The position numbers and the translations under genes were made by a program. The notes under the pieces are model-generated. The model worked only from the letters and a program-made list of their open reading frames with translations, was not told the DNA's origin and ran no database searches. Shown piece after piece: positions 43,696 to 53,476 of a stretch of DNA of 64,000 bases. Source of the DNA: Ramlibacter paludis (GTDB lineage: Bacteria > Pseudomonadota > Gammaproteobacteria > Burkholderiales > Burkholderiaceae_C); the NCBI RefSeq assembly GCF_022012305.1, contig NZ_JAKLTM010000004.1, positions 186,001 to 250,000 of the forward strand. Direction: 5' to 3'. The first letter of the stretch is position 1. Every line of letters begins with the position of its first letter.

Positions 43696-43746
43696 CTTGC
43701 GCGCCGTGGCTCCCACGGCCGCGCTGGCTCGCTCTCCCCACCCTCC

Positions 43747-44367
43747 ATGTCCCGCAAACCCAAAAAAGGCTACTACGTCAAAGGCCAGTTCGTTGCCGAA
43801 GGCAGCGAGCTCGACCTCGAACTGAAGGCCGAAATGACCGGCGGCGAGCCCAGCCGCACCGAACTGAAGAAGGCCAGCGACGAGCTGCAGAAACTCGGCG
43901 AGGCCCTGCTGACGCTGCGCACCGACCTGCGCGAGCGCCTGGACCTGCCCGAGAAACTCGTGATCGCGCTGGCCGACCTGAAGAAGATCACCAACTTCGA
44001 GGGCCGCCGCCGGCAGATGCAATTCGTCGGCAAGCTGATGCGCAACCTCGAACCGGAGACGCAGCAGGCCATCCGCGACGCGCTCGAAGAACAGCGGGGC
44101 GGCTCGGCGCAGCAGACGCTGGCGCTGCACATGGCGGAGAAGTGGCGCGACGACCTGATCGCCTCCGACGACAAGGTGCAGGAATGGATCACCGCGCATC
44201 CCGGCACCGATTCGCAGCAGCTGCGCGCGCTGGTGCGCCAGGCCCGCAAGGACGGCACGCTGACGCAGGACCAGATCTCGAAGGGCGAGGCGCCGCGCAA
44301 GGGCCGCGCCTACCGCGAGATCTTCCAGCTGGTGCGCGAACAGATGGAAGCTTCCGAAGATGAGTGA
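43747..44367 (+). CDS. darP: Ribosome biogenesis factor DarP (YjgA)
   Basis: A 206-aa DUF615 family protein associated with late 50S assembly in E. coli. MSRKPKKGYYVKGQFVAEGS is followed by ELKKASDELQKLGEALLTL and RQMQFVGKLMRNLEPE, typical of the family, with a highly charged helical composition. It overlaps mog by 8 nt. Confidence 0.93.
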   Translation: MSRKPKKGYYVKGQFVAEGSELDLELKAEMTGGEPSRTELKKASDELQKLGEALLTLRTDLRERLDLPEKLVIALADLKKITNFEGRRRQMQFVGKLMRNLEPETQQAIRDALEEQRGGSAQQTLALHMAEKWRDDLIASDDKVQEWITAHPGTDSQQLRALVRQARKDGTLTQDQISKGEAPRKGRAYREIFQLVREQMEASEDE

Positions 44368-44935
44368 TCCGGCCCGCATCGGCATCGTCTCCATCAGCGA
44401 CCGCGCCTCCAGCGGCGTCTACGAGGACAAGGGGCTGCCCGCGCTGAAGGAGTGGCTCACCAAGGCGCTGAAGAACGGCATCACCTTCGAGGAGCGGCTG
44501 ATTCCCGACGAGAAGGAGCGGATCAGTGCGACGCTGATCGAGCTGGCCTCGGCGGGCTGCGCGCTGGTGCTGACCACCGGCGGCACCGGGCCGGCGGTGC
44601 GCGACGTCACGCCCGAGGCGACGCTGGCGGTGGCCGACCGCGAGATGCCCGGCTTCGGCGAGCAGATGCGCCAGATCTCGCTGCGCTTCGTGCCCACCGC
44701 GATCCTCTCGCGCCAGGTGGCGGTGATCCGCGGCCAGACGCTGATCGTCAACCTGCCGGGGCAGCCGAAGGCGATCCAGGAGACGCTGGAGGGGCTGAAG
44801 GAAGACGGCAAGCAGGTGGTGGCCGGCATCTTCGCCGCCGTGCCGTATTGCATCGATTTGATCGGCGGGCCGTACCTCGAGACGAACGACGAGGTGTGCA
44901 AGGCGTTCCGGCCGAAGACGGCGATCCGCCAATGA
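44360..44935 (+). CDS. mog: Molybdopterin adenylyltransferase (MogA)
   Basis: Adenylylates molybdopterin before molybdenum insertion; 191 aa. Motifs: IGIVSISDRASSGVYEDKG, VLTTGGTGPAVRDVTPEA (TGGTG site) and VNLPGQPKAIQETLEGL. It supplies cofactor for enzymes such as the nitrate reductase in this window, though it is not in that operon. Confidence 0.95.
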   Translation: MSDPARIGIVSISDRASSGVYEDKGLPALKEWLTKALKNGITFEERLIPDEKERISATLIELASAGCALVLTTGGTGPAVRDVTPEATLAVADREMPGFGEQMRQISLRFVPTAILSRQVAVIRGQTLIVNLPGQPKAIQETLEGLKEDGKQVVAGIFAAVPYCIDLIGGPYLETNDEVCKAFRPKTAIRQ

Positions 44936-44936
44936 A

Positions 44937-45037
44937 CGTCATCCCCGCGTAGGCGGGGACCCAGGGCGTTGAAAACTCGTCGCGCAGCGACGAGCCCCAT
45001 GCGAAAGCCCTGGATTCCCGCCTCCGCGGGAATGACG
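44937..45037. repeat. CCCCGC-type palindromic repeat, full element 1
   Basis: Outer arms begin CGTCATCCCCGCGTAGGCGG and end CCGCGGGAATGACG; inner arms CCCAGGG and CCCTGG; the centre has CTCGTCG-CGCA-GCGACGAG-like stem. It separates convergent mog and cysE. Compare 53379-53468, whose inner stem differs but keeps pairing. Confidence 0.8.
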
Positions 45038-45044
45038 GGGCTAT

Positions 45045-45818
45045 TTATTTCCCGACCAGCTGCGTCAGCTTGTCGGAATCGAACGACTCCTTCACCGCCG
45101 CATCCTTGGGCACGCATTCCTCGCCGCGCCGCATCGTCTGCAGCTTCTCGATCGCCTGCCACAACAGCGCGATCTGGTGCTCCTGCGAGGACGCGTTGTC
45201 GATCAGCCCGCGCATCGCTTGCGACAGCGGGTCGTCGTTGGCCGTGACGCCGTAGGCCGAGAAGCCCATCTTGGCCGCGGCTTCCTCGCGCCGCGCGTGG
45301 TCCTCGGCCTGGATGATGCGCGCCGGGATGCCGATGGCCGTGGCGCCTGCGGGCACCGGCTTGGTGACCACCGCGTTGGAGCCGACGGCGGCGTTGTCGC
45401 CCACCGTGAAGCCGCCCAGCACCTTGGCACCCGCCCCCACCACCACGTTCTTGCCCAGCGTCGGGTGCCGCTTGGCGCCCTTGGTGAGGGAGGTGCCGCC
45501 CAGGGTGACGCCCTGGTAGATCGTGCAGCCGTCACCGATCTCCGCCGTCTCGCCGATCACGATGCCCATGCCGTGGTCGATGAAGACGCCGTCGCCGATG
45601 GTCGCGCCCGGATGGATCTCGATGCCGGTGAGCCAGCGCGAGAACTGCGAGATGAAGCGGCCCAGCCAGCGGAATCCGCGCTTCCACACCGCATGCGCCA
45701 CGCGATGGAACAGCAACGCATGCAGGCCCGGATAACACGTGAGCACCTCCCACTTGCTGCGCGCGGCAGGGTCGCGGTCGAGGATGCATTGGATGTCGGA
45801 TCGCAGGCGGCTGAACAT
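45045..45818 (-). CDS. cysE: Serine O-acetyltransferase
   Basis: Makes O-acetylserine for cysteine synthesis; 257 aa. The N-terminal helical part ([20 protein letters not shown]) precedes left-handed beta-helix hexapeptide repeats ([20 protein letters not shown], catalytic Asp-His; [20 protein letters not shown]). The C-terminal tail of about 80 residues is longer than in short CysE forms. Downstream of trmJ with a 27-nt gap, likely co-transcribed. Confidence 0.93.
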   Translation of the reverse strand: MFSRLRSDIQCILDRDPAARSKWEVLTCYPGLHALLFHRVAHAVWKRGFRWLGRFISQFSRWLTGIEIHPGATIGDGVFIDHGMGIVIGETAEIGDGCTIYQGVTLGGTSLTKGAKRHPTLGKNVVVGAGAKVLGGFTVGDNAAVGSNAVVTKPVPAGATAIGIPARIIQAEDHARREEAAAKMGFSAYGVTANDDPLSQAMRGLIDNASSQEHQIALLWQAIEKLQTMRRGEECVPKDAAVKESFDSDKLTQLVGK

Positions 45819-45845
45819 GGGCGTATTTGCTTATGCCGCGCCAGT

Positions 45846-46568
45846 CTATCGTCTTGGCCTTTTTGCTGCATCGGCCATGGCCTTGGCGACACCACGCAGG
45901 ATGTGGACTTCTTCCGGCGTCGGTTGCGCGCGGTTGAAAAGCTGGTTCAGCCGCGGCATCAGCTTCTTGGGGGCGGCCGGGTCCAGGAAGCCGATCTCCA
46001 CCAGCGACTGCTCCCAGTGCTGCAGCAGTCCGGCCACGGCCTGGGCATCGGCGGCAGGCGCCGGCTCGACCCGCGGGGCGCCGAAGCCGCCCAGCGCCTG
46101 GCGCCACTCGTAGGCAATCACCTGGATGGCCGCGGCCAGGTTCAGGGAGCCGTAGTCGGGGTCGGTCGGGATCTGCAGCGCCGCGTGGCAGCGGTACACG
46201 TCCTCGTTGCGCATGCCGTAACGCTCGGAGCCGAACAGGAAGCCGACGCTCTCACCCGTCCTGCCCAGGGGCTCCAAATGCTCGCGCGGCGTGCGCGTCG
46301 GCGGGCCGAAGTCGCGCGCCGTCATCACGGTGGCGCACAGGTGCGTCACGCCGTCCAGCGCTTCGTCCAGGGTATCGACGGCGCGGGCCTTGCGCAGCAC
46401 GTCGACGGCGCCGCTCGCGCGCTCGATGGTTTCGTCGCGTTCCAGCACGTCGTCCCAGCGCGGTTGCACGAGGACCAGGTCGTCGAAGCCCATCACCTTC
46501 ATGGCGCGGGCGGCCGCGCCGACGTTGCCGGCGTGGCTGGGCTGGATCAGGATGAAGCGGGTAGACAC
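45846..46568 (-). CDS. trmJ: tRNA (cytidine/uridine-2'-O-)-methyltransferase TrmJ
   Basis: A 240-aa SpoU/TrmH-class knot methyltransferase modifying tRNA position 32. VSTRFILIQPSHAGNVGAAA at the start, LFGSERYGMRNEDVYRCHA and IPTDPDYGSLNLAAAIQVIA are the SPOUT motifs. GTG start with GGGGAG 8 nt upstream. The longer frame to 46640 enters the divergent gene. Confidence 0.93.
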   Translation of the reverse strand: MSTRFILIQPSHAGNVGAAARAMKVMGFDDLVLVQPRWDDVLERDETIERASGAVDVLRKARAVDTLDEALDGVTHLCATVMTARDFGPPTRTPREHLEPLGRTGESVGFLFGSERYGMRNEDVYRCHAALQIPTDPDYGSLNLAAAIQVIAYEWRQALGGFGAPRVEPAPAADAQAVAGLLQHWEQSLVEIGFLDPAAPKKLMPRLNQLFNRAQPTPEEVHILRGVAKAMADAAKRPRR

Positions 46569-46606
46569 GGGGTGATTCTCCCCGAACCCACTGCTACACT
46601 TTTTGC

Positions 46607-48772
46607 ATGGCTCGCACCCCGGCGCTGGCGGACGCGGCAACGCAGGTGTCCTCCGGACTGATCCTGGGGCTCAGTGCGGTCATCTACGCCATCTCCTATG
46701 CGGCGCTGATGTTCCCCGGCGACCTGGCGCCGCTGGTGCCGCATGCCATCACTGTCACGCTGATCACGGCCGCCCTCGGCGCGCTGTACGGCCTGTTCTC
46801 GGAAGACGCGACGCTGGTCAGCGGCCCGGAAGCCAACACCTCGTCGGTGCTGGCCGGCATGCTGGCCGCCGCCACCGCCACGGCGCTTCCCGGCGACGAC
46901 ATGTTGAACCGGGCGCTGGTGCTGCTGTTGGCCGCGTCGATAGCCGCCGCCCTCGCCTATTTGCTGATCGAGCGCTTCGGCCTGGCACGCCTGGTGCGCT
47001 TCATCCCCTTCCAGGTGATGGCGGGCTTCCTCGCTTCCACCGGCTGGCTGATGTCCAGCGGCGCGCTCAACATCATGGCGGGCGTCTCGCTCACGCGCGC
47101 GGGGCTCGAAGCCTGGATCGCGCGGCCCTTGCGGCCCGAGCTGCTGGTGGGGCTGGCGCTGGCTGCCCTGCTCGATGGACTGAACCGGCGCTACCGGCCC
47201 GCCGTGGTGGTGCCGGTGTTCGTCGTGGTGGTGACGCTGGTGGTGAACGGCGTCACGCGCGGCCTCTGTCCCGCCACACCGGAGTGCGCGTCGACGATCT
47301 GGTTCTTCCAGCCCTTTGCCCACCTGCCTTGGACCGCGCCGTGGGAACTGCACGTGGACGCGCCGCTGGCCTGGGAGTTCGCCGCGCTGCTGCCGTCCTT
47401 CCTGGCCGTGGCCTTCGTGGGGACGCTCACGCTGCTGCTGTCCCTCAGCAGCCTGGAGCACACCTACCACCGCGACTTCCACCTCGAGCCGGCGCTGCGC
47501 ACGCACGGCCTGCTGACGCTGGCGGCGGCATCGGTGGGCGGCTACATGAGCATCATCTCGGTGGGCCGCAGCATGATGGCGAAGCAGACCGGCGGCGGCC
47601 GCGTCAGCGGCGTGGTGAGCGCCGCGATCTGCCTCGGCGTGCTGCTCGGCCTGGCCTGGGTGGTGGCCTGGATCCCCAAGGTGGCGCTGGCCGCGATCGT
47701 GCTGTGGCTGGGCGTGGGCATGCTGCGCCAGTGGTTCTGGGACCTGCGCCGCAGCGTGTCGCGCGCGGATTGGCTGCAGATCGCCGCCATCCTGGTCTGC
47801 GTGGTGCTGTTCGGCTACGTGGTCGGCTTCTTCGTGGGCCTGCTGGCCGCCTGCATCTTCTTCGTGGTGACCTACAGCCGCATGCCTTCCATCCGGCTGG
47901 CGACCACGCTCGCCACGGTGCGCAGTTCCGTGATCCGCGAAGTGGGCGACCAGCAGTACCTGGGTACCGCCGGCCCGGCCTGCCGCGTCGGCCGCTTCGA
48001 GGGCTACGTGTTCTTCGGCGTGGCGAACTCGATCTACGAGTGGTACCGCGCGGCCGACCCGGCACAGTTCAAGGTGCTGGTGCTGGACTTCACGCACGCA
48101 CGCGGCATGGACCATTCGGCGGCCACGGTGATCGGCAAGATCATCCGCGCCGAGGCCGCGCGCGGCGAGCGGCTGATCCTGGCGCTGGGCGACGAGACGC
48201 GGCAGGCGCTGCTGGCCAACCTGCCCAAGCTGGGCGTGCCGCTGCCGGATTTCACCGGCAGCTTCGACACCGCGCTGGAACTGGCCGAGGAACACCTGCT
48301 GGCCCTGCGGCCGCCGGAGCCCGGCGATGCAGGCGGTGCGCGTAGCAGCCCGGCTCTGCGCTGGATCGAGAAGCCCGAGGATCGCGAAGACTTCATGCGC
48401 TTCGTCAGCCGCGTCGAGCTGGCCGAGGGCGCCACGCTGTGCGAAGAAGGCCAGGCGAGCGACGAGATGTACTTCATCGAGCAGGGCCGGCTGGAGGTGG
48501 TGAAGGCGTCGAACAACCACCACGCCTTCCGGCTCGCCAAGGTGGTGGCTGGCTCGATGATCGGCGAGATGGCGCTCTATTCCGGCCAGCCGCGCACGGC
48601 CAGCGTGGTGGCCGTGGACGCGGCGGTGCTGCTGATGCTGACGCTGGCGGACTGGAAGCGCATGCAGCAGGAGCGGCCGGACCTGGCGCGGCAGCTGGAT
48701 CATTACGTGATCCGCGGCCTGGCCAGCCGCGTCAGCCGGGCCAGCGCGGCCTTGAGCCAGCAGGAGACCTGA
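46607..48772 (+). CDS. SulP-type anion transporter fused to STAS and cyclic-nucleotide-binding domains
   Basis: A 721-aa protein. Residues about 10-430 are a SulP/SLC26 membrane domain with 10 or more helices; 455-560 a STAS domain (KVLVLDFTHARGMDHSAAT); 595-690 a cNMP-binding domain (EGATLCEEGQASDEMYFIEQ, IGEMALYSGQPRTASVVA, the phosphate-binding cassette). This predicts anion transport gated by a cyclic nucleotide or related ligand. Substrate unknown. It lies between trmJ and suhB, which are direct neighbours in many relatives. TACACT ends 6 nt before the ATG. Confidence 0.88.
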   Translation: MARTPALADAATQVSSGLILGLSAVIYAISYAALMFPGDLAPLVPHAITVTLITAALGALYGLFSEDATLVSGPEANTSSVLAGMLAAATATALPGDDMLNRALVLLLAASIAAALAYLLIERFGLARLVRFIPFQVMAGFLASTGWLMSSGALNIMAGVSLTRAGLEAWIARPLRPELLVGLALAALLDGLNRRYRPAVVVPVFVVVVTLVVNGVTRGLCPATPECASTIWFFQPFAHLPWTAPWELHVDAPLAWEFAALLPSFLAVAFVGTLTLLLSLSSLEHTYHRDFHLEPALRTHGLLTLAAASVGGYMSIISVGRSMMAKQTGGGRVSGVVSAAICLGVLLGLAWVVAWIPKVALAAIVLWLGVGMLRQWFWDLRRSVSRADWLQIAAILVCVVLFGYVVGFFVGLLAACIFFVVTYSRMPSIRLATTLATVRSSVIREVGDQQYLGTAGPACRVGRFEGYVFFGVANSIYEWYRAADPAQFKVLVLDFTHARGMDHSAATVIGKIIRAEAARGERLILALGDETRQALLANLPKLGVPLPDFTGSFDTALELAEEHLLALRPPEPGDAGGARSSPALRWIEKPEDREDFMRFVSRVELAEGATLCEEGQASDEMYFIEQGRLEVVKASNNHHAFRLAKVVAGSMIGEMALYSGQPRTASVVAVDAAVLLMLTLADWKRMQQERPDLARQLDHYVIRGLASRVSRASAALSQQET

Positions 48773-48919
48773 GCGGTACGCAGTTCAACGTAAGGCAGCG
48801 GCCAAGTCCCTATGGGCACGCTCCGACAGCCCCCACGGTAAAATCGACCTATCTTGTGCCTTCCGCATCGCCGGAATGCTTCCCGCCTTCAGTCACGGGC
48901 GAAGCTCTTACTACAACTC

Positions 48920-49837
48920 ATGTCGTCCAACCAGCACCCCATGCTCAACGTGGCCGTCAAGGCCGCCCGCGCCGCCGGCGCCATCATCAACCGGGCCGCG
49001 CTCGACGTCGAGTCGGTGCGCATCTCGCAGAAGCAGGTGAACGATTTCGTCACCGAGATCGACCACGCCAGCGAGCAGGCCATCATCGAGACGCTGCTCA
49101 CCGCCTACCCCGACCACGGCATCTGGGCCGAGGAATCGGGCCGCGAGCATGGCAAGGCGAGCGCCGATCACGTGTGGGTGATCGACCCCCTGGACGGCAC
49201 CACCAACTTCATCCACGGCTTCCCGGTCTACTGCGTCAGCATCGCCCTGCTGGTGCGCGGCCGCGTCGAACAGGCCGTGGTGTACGACCCCACCCGCAAC
49301 GACCTCTTCACCGCCACCCGCGGCCGCGGCGCCTACCTGAACGACCGCCGCCTGCGCGTGAGCAAGCGCACGCAGCTGAAGGACTCGCTGGTCTCCACCG
49401 GCTTCCCCTTCCGCCCGGGCGACAACTTCAACGTGTACCTGCGCATGATGGCCGACGTCATGCAGCGCACCGCCGGCCTGCGCCGCCCGGGCGCCGCGGC
49501 GCTCGACCTCGCCTATGTGGCGGCGGGCTTCACCGAAGGCTTCTTCGAAACCGGCCTGTCGCCCTGGGACGTGGCCGCGGGCTCGCTGCTTGTCACCGAG
49601 GCCGGCGGCCTGGTGGGCAACTTCACCGGCGAATCGGAATTCCTGGAACAGAAGGAATGCGTTGCCGGCACGCCCAAGATCTACGGGCAGCTGGTGAACA
49701 TCCTCAAGAAGTACAGCAAGTTCGCGAGCGCCGGCGAGAAGGCCGAACTGCGCCAGAACACGCCCACCTTGGTCGACCCTGCGCTGCGTCCGGGCACCAA
49801 GGTGGAAGACGACGCCCCTGCGGCGCCGGAAGCCTGA
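48920..49837 (+). CDS. suhB: Inositol-1-monophosphatase family protein SuhB
   Basis: A 305-aa Mg-dependent phosphatase, also a ribosomal-RNA antitermination factor in E. coli. Metal ligands are in [23 protein letters not shown] and [19 protein letters not shown]. The C-terminal tail ([20 protein letters not shown] and acidic end) extends beyond the E. coli protein. Start at 48920 chosen; the upstream frame to 48854 has no ribosome site. Confidence 0.93.
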   Translation: MSSNQHPMLNVAVKAARAAGAIINRAALDVESVRISQKQVNDFVTEIDHASEQAIIETLLTAYPDHGIWAEESGREHGKASADHVWVIDPLDGTTNFIHGFPVYCVSIALLVRGRVEQAVVYDPTRNDLFTATRGRGAYLNDRRLRVSKRTQLKDSLVSTGFPFRPGDNFNVYLRMMADVMQRTAGLRRPGAAALDLAYVAAGFTEGFFETGLSPWDVAAGSLLVTEAGGLVGNFTGESEFLEQKECVAGTPKIYGQLVNILKKYSKFASAGEKAELRQNTPTLVDPALRPGTKVEDDAPAAPEA

Positions 49838-49890
49838 CAGCGCTGGGTTGCACCCCAGCCTGGGTGGAGGCCAAATGCATCACGGGCCCT

Positions 49891-49922
49891 CGTAGGCCGT
49901 GGTGACCGCAGGGAACCGCGGC
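49891..49922. repeat. CGTAGGCCGTGGTGA repeat, half element
   Basis: Matches the right arm of the inverted repeat at 22599-22682 (CGTAGGCCGTGGTGA then GAACCGCGGC). It lies just upstream of the putative mutS -10. Confidence 0.6.
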
Positions 49923-49949
49923 TCCCCCGCCGGGGATAATCGCCCCAGC

Positions 49950-52550
49950 ATGACGACGAACCCCGCCGCCGACCTCAGCAAGCACACGCCCATGATGGCC
50001 CAATATCTGGGTCTGAAAGCGGAGTACCCCACGACTCTGCTTTTCTACCGCATGGGCGACTTCTACGAGCTGTTCTACGACGACGCCGAGAAGGCCGCGC
50101 GGCTGCTGGACATCACGCTCACCCGCCGCGGCATGTCCGCGGGCGAACCGGTCGTCATGGCGGGCGTGCCCTTCCACTCGATGGAGGGCTACCTCGCGCG
50201 CCTGATCCGCGGCGGCGAATCGGTCGCGATCTGCGAACAGGTGGGCGAAGTCGGCGCGACCAAGGGCCCCGTCGAACGCAAGGTGGTGCGCGTGGTCACG
50301 CCCGGCACGCTGACCGATACCGAACTCCTGGCCGACAAGTCCGAGGCCGTGCTGCTGGCCGTGCACCAGGCGCCGCGCAACCAGGTGGGCCTCGCCTGGC
50401 TGTCGGTGACGCAAGGCGCGCTGCAGCTGGCCGAATGCGCGGCCGACGACCTGGGCGACTGGGTCGCCCGCATCGCTCCCAGCGAGATGCTGCACAGCGC
50501 CGACGTCACGCCGGCCTTCACGCAACGCCTGCAGGCCTTCAAGCTGGCCGGCCTGCCGCTGGCGCAACGCCCCGAGTGGCAATTCGAATCCGGCCTGGGC
50601 CAGCGCAAGCTGCTGGAGCAGCTCAAGGCCGCGAGCCTCTCCTCCTGGGGCGCCGAAGAACTTGCGCACGCCCACGCGGCCGCCGCCGCCCTGCTTGCTT
50701 ACGCCGAACACACGCAGGGCCGCGCGCTCTCGCACGTGCAGCAGCTGCTGGTGGTGCGTGACGGCGAGCGCATCGAGCTGCCGCCGGCCACGCGCCGCAA
50801 CCTGGAACTGGTGCAGACGCTGCGCGGCGAAGACGCGCCCACCCTCTTCTCGCTGCTGGACACCTGCATGACCGGCATGGGCAGCCGCGCGCTCAAGTCC
50901 TGGCTGCTGGAGCCGCTGCGCGACCGCGGCCTGGCCACGCAGCGGCTGGATGCGATCCACGGGCTGCGCGAAGGCTTGTGGAAGACCCTGCGCAACGAAC
51001 TCAAGGGCGTGAGCGACGTCGAGCGCATCACCGCACGCATCGCGCTGCGCCAGGTGCGCCCGCGCGAACTCGTCGGCCTGCGCTGGGCGCTCTCGAAAGC
51101 GGAGCAGCTCGGCCGCAACCTGCAAGGCTTGCCGGGGCTGTTGTCGAACGCTTCAGCCGACCTGCAACCGCCCGCCGGCTGCGCCGAGCGGCTCGCGGGC
51201 ACGATCAAGGACGAACCCGCGGCGCTGGTGCGCGACGGCGGCGTCATCGCCACCGGCCACGACGGCGAGCTCGACGAGCTGCGCGCCATCCAGGACAACT
51301 GCGACGGCTTCCTGCTGGAGCTGGAAGGCCGCGAGCGCGCGCGCAGCGGCATCGCCAACCTGCGCGTGCAGTTCAACAAGGTCCACGGTTTCTACATCGA
51401 GGTCACGCAGGGCCAGCTCGAGAAGGTGCCGGCCGACTACCGCCGCCGCCAGACGCTGAAGAACGCCGAGCGCTTCATCACGCCGGAGCTGAAAGCCTTC
51501 GAGGACAAGGCGCTGTCGGCGCAGGACCGCGCGTTGGCACGTGAGAAGTGGCTCTACGAACAGTTGCTCGACGACTTGCAGCAGCACGTGCCGGCGCTCA
51601 CGCGCCTGGCCCGCGCGATCGCGAGCGTGGATGCGCTGTGCGCGCTGGCCGAGCGCTCGCTCACGCTCGACTGGTGCCGCCCGCAGTTCATGCGCGAGCC
51701 CGGCATCGAGATCACGCAGGGCCGGCACCCGGTGGTGGAAGCGCGGCTCGCGGAAACGACCGGCGGCCAGTTCATCCCGAACGACACGCGCCTGGGTCCC
51801 AAGCAGCGCATGCAGGTGATCACCGGCCCCAACATGGGCGGCAAGTCGACCTACATGCGCCAGGTGGCGCTGATCTGCCTGCTGGCCGCCATGGGTTCCT
51901 ATGTGCCCGCGCAGGCCTGCCGGGTCGGCCCGATGGACGCGATCCACACCCGCATCGGCGCGGCCGACGACCTGGCCAATGCGCAATCGACCTTCATGGT
52001 GGAGATGACCGAGGCCGCGCAGATCCTGCACGGCGCGACGGCGCAGAGCCTGGTGCTGATGGACGAGATCGGCCGCGGCACCTCGACCTTCGACGGCCTG
52101 GCGCTCGCGTCGGGCATCGCGGCGCACCTGCACGACAAGACGCAGGCCTTCACGCTCTTCGCCACCCACTACTTCGAGCTGACCGAGTTCCCGGCCAGGC
52201 ACCACTGCGCGATCAACGTGCACGTGGGCGCCACCGAGAGCGGCTCCGACATCGTATTCCTGCACGAGATCCAGCCCGGCCCGGCCAGCCGCAGCTACGG
52301 CATCCAGGTGGCTCGGCTGGCAGGCATGCCCCCGGGCGTGGTCAACCATGCGCGTCACGCATTGGCCGCGCTGGAGAAGCACCAGGAAGAGAGCCGGGAG
52401 CAGGTAGACTTGTTCGCACCCCCTCCGGCCGCGCAGGCAACGGCGCCCAGCCCGCTGGAGGCGGCGCTGGCCGCGCTGGACCCCGACGCGCTGAGCCCGC
52501 GCGAAGCCCTGGACGCCATCTACTCCCTCAAGAAAAAGCTCCAACCATGA
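49950..52550 (+). CDS. mutS: DNA mismatch repair protein MutS
   Basis: Mismatch-recognition ATPase; 866 aa. The mismatch-binding Phe-x-Glu loop appears in [18 protein letters not shown], the Walker A in [15 protein letters not shown], Walker B/helix in [20 protein letters not shown] and the His switch in [17 protein letters not shown] ends 9 nt before the ATG and no Shine-Dalgarno sequence is seen, suggesting a short or absent leader. Its stop overlaps the Anbu start. Confidence 0.96.
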   Translation: MTTNPAADLSKHTPMMAQYLGLKAEYPTTLLFYRMGDFYELFYDDAEKAARLLDITLTRRGMSAGEPVVMAGVPFHSMEGYLARLIRGGESVAICEQVGEVGATKGPVERKVVRVVTPGTLTDTELLADKSEAVLLAVHQAPRNQVGLAWLSVTQGALQLAECAADDLGDWVARIAPSEMLHSADVTPAFTQRLQAFKLAGLPLAQRPEWQFESGLGQRKLLEQLKAASLSSWGAEELAHAHAAAAALLAYAEHTQGRALSHVQQLLVVRDGERIELPPATRRNLELVQTLRGEDAPTLFSLLDTCMTGMGSRALKSWLLEPLRDRGLATQRLDAIHGLREGLWKTLRNELKGVSDVERITARIALRQVRPRELVGLRWALSKAEQLGRNLQGLPGLLSNASADLQPPAGCAERLAGTIKDEPAALVRDGGVIATGHDGELDELRAIQDNCDGFLLELEGRERARSGIANLRVQFNKVHGFYIEVTQGQLEKVPADYRRRQTLKNAERFITPELKAFEDKALSAQDRALAREKWLYEQLLDDLQQHVPALTRLARAIASVDALCALAERSLTLDWCRPQFMREPGIEITQGRHPVVEARLAETTGGQFIPNDTRLGPKQRMQVITGPNMGGKSTYMRQVALICLLAAMGSYVPAQACRVGPMDAIHTRIGAADDLANAQSTFMVEMTEAAQILHGATAQSLVLMDEIGRGTSTFDGLALASGIAAHLHDKTQAFTLFATHYFELTEFPARHHCAINVHVGATESGSDIVFLHEIQPGPASRSYGIQVARLAGMPPGVVNHARHALAALEKHQEESREQVDLFAPPPAAQATAPSPLEAALAALDPDALSPREALDAIYSLKKKLQP

Positions 52551-53377
52551 CCTACTGCGTCGGCATCAAACTCAACGCGGGCCTGGTGTTCCTGTCGGAC
52601 TCGCGCACCAACGCGGGCGTGGACAACATCAGCACCTTCCGCAAGATGATCATCTACGAGCGTCCCGGCGACCGCTTCATGGTGCTGCTGTCGGCGGGCA
52701 ACCTCAGCATCTCGCAATCGGTGCGCGAGATCCTGCAGGTGGAGCAGCTGCGCGAGACGCCCGAGAGCGAACCGCTGACCATCTGGAACTGCACCAGCAT
52801 GTTCGACGCCTGCCGCATCCTGGGCCAGGCGGTGCGCCACGTGTACGACCGCGATGCCGATTCGCTCAAGCGGGCCGGCGTGGAGTTCAACGTCAACCTG
52901 GTCTTCGGCGGGCAGATCCGCGGCGAAGGCATGCGCCTGTTCCAGGTCTATTCGGCCGGCAACTTCATCGAGGCCACATCCGAGACCCCGTACTTCCAGA
53001 TCGGCGAGTACAAGTACGGCAAGCCGGTGCTGGACCGCGTGCTGACGCCCGACACCGAGCTGGACGAAGCGGCCAAGTGCGCGCTGGTCTCCATGGACTC
53101 CACGATGAAGTCCAACCTGTCGGTCGGCCCGCCGCTGGACCTGGTGGTGTACGAAGCCAACCGCTTCGAGACCGACAAGGTGGTGTGCGTGGAAGCGCAG
53201 AACCCTTACTACCGCATGCTGCATTCGAGCTGGGGCCAGAAGCTGCGCGAGGTGTTCGACAGCCTGGACGACCCGGTCTGGGACGACGCGCACACCGACA
53301 CGCCGCTGCGCGCCGAGGCGACCGGGCGCAGCAAGCCGCTGAAGAAGATTTCGCGGCCGGAAGAGAAGCTGATCTGA
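52547..53377 (+). CDS. Anbu-type proteasome-like peptidase
   Basis: A 276-aa Ntn-hydrolase of the Anbu (ancestral beta subunit / BPH) family. The sequence begins [20 protein letters not shown]: Thr2 becomes the N-terminal nucleophile, with the SDSRTNAG loop and Lys34 region ([14 protein letters not shown]) as in proteasome beta subunits. [20 protein letters not shown] near the C-terminus is family-specific. Anbu usually adjoins alpha-E, ATP-grasp and transglutaminase genes; none are here. Instead it overlaps mutS by 4 nt. Confidence 0.87.
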   Translation: MTYCVGIKLNAGLVFLSDSRTNAGVDNISTFRKMIIYERPGDRFMVLLSAGNLSISQSVREILQVEQLRETPESEPLTIWNCTSMFDACRILGQAVRHVYDRDADSLKRAGVEFNVNLVFGGQIRGEGMRLFQVYSAGNFIEATSETPYFQIGEYKYGKPVLDRVLTPDTELDEAAKCALVSMDSTMKSNLSVGPPLDLVVYEANRFETDKVVCVEAQNPYYRMLHSSWGQKLREVFDSLDDPVWDDAHTDTPLRAEATGRSKPLKKISRPEEKLI

Positions 53378-53378
53378 A

Positions 53379-53468
53379 CGTCATCCCCGCGCAGGCGGGG
53401 ACCCAGGGCGCCCGCATTCACTCGCCGTGCACGGCGAGCCCTGGGTTCCCGCCTGCGCGGGAATGACG
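53379..53468. repeat. CCCCGC-type palindromic repeat, full element 2
   Basis: CGTCATCCCCGCGCAGGCGG at the left and CCTGCGCGGGAATGACG at the right, with CCCAGGG/CCCTGGG and a CTCGCCG-TGCA-CGGCGAG centre. It starts right after the Anbu stop and ends 8 nt before the next gene, so it forms most of that gene's leader region. Confidence 0.8.
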
Positions 53469-53476
53469 AAGTCCTT

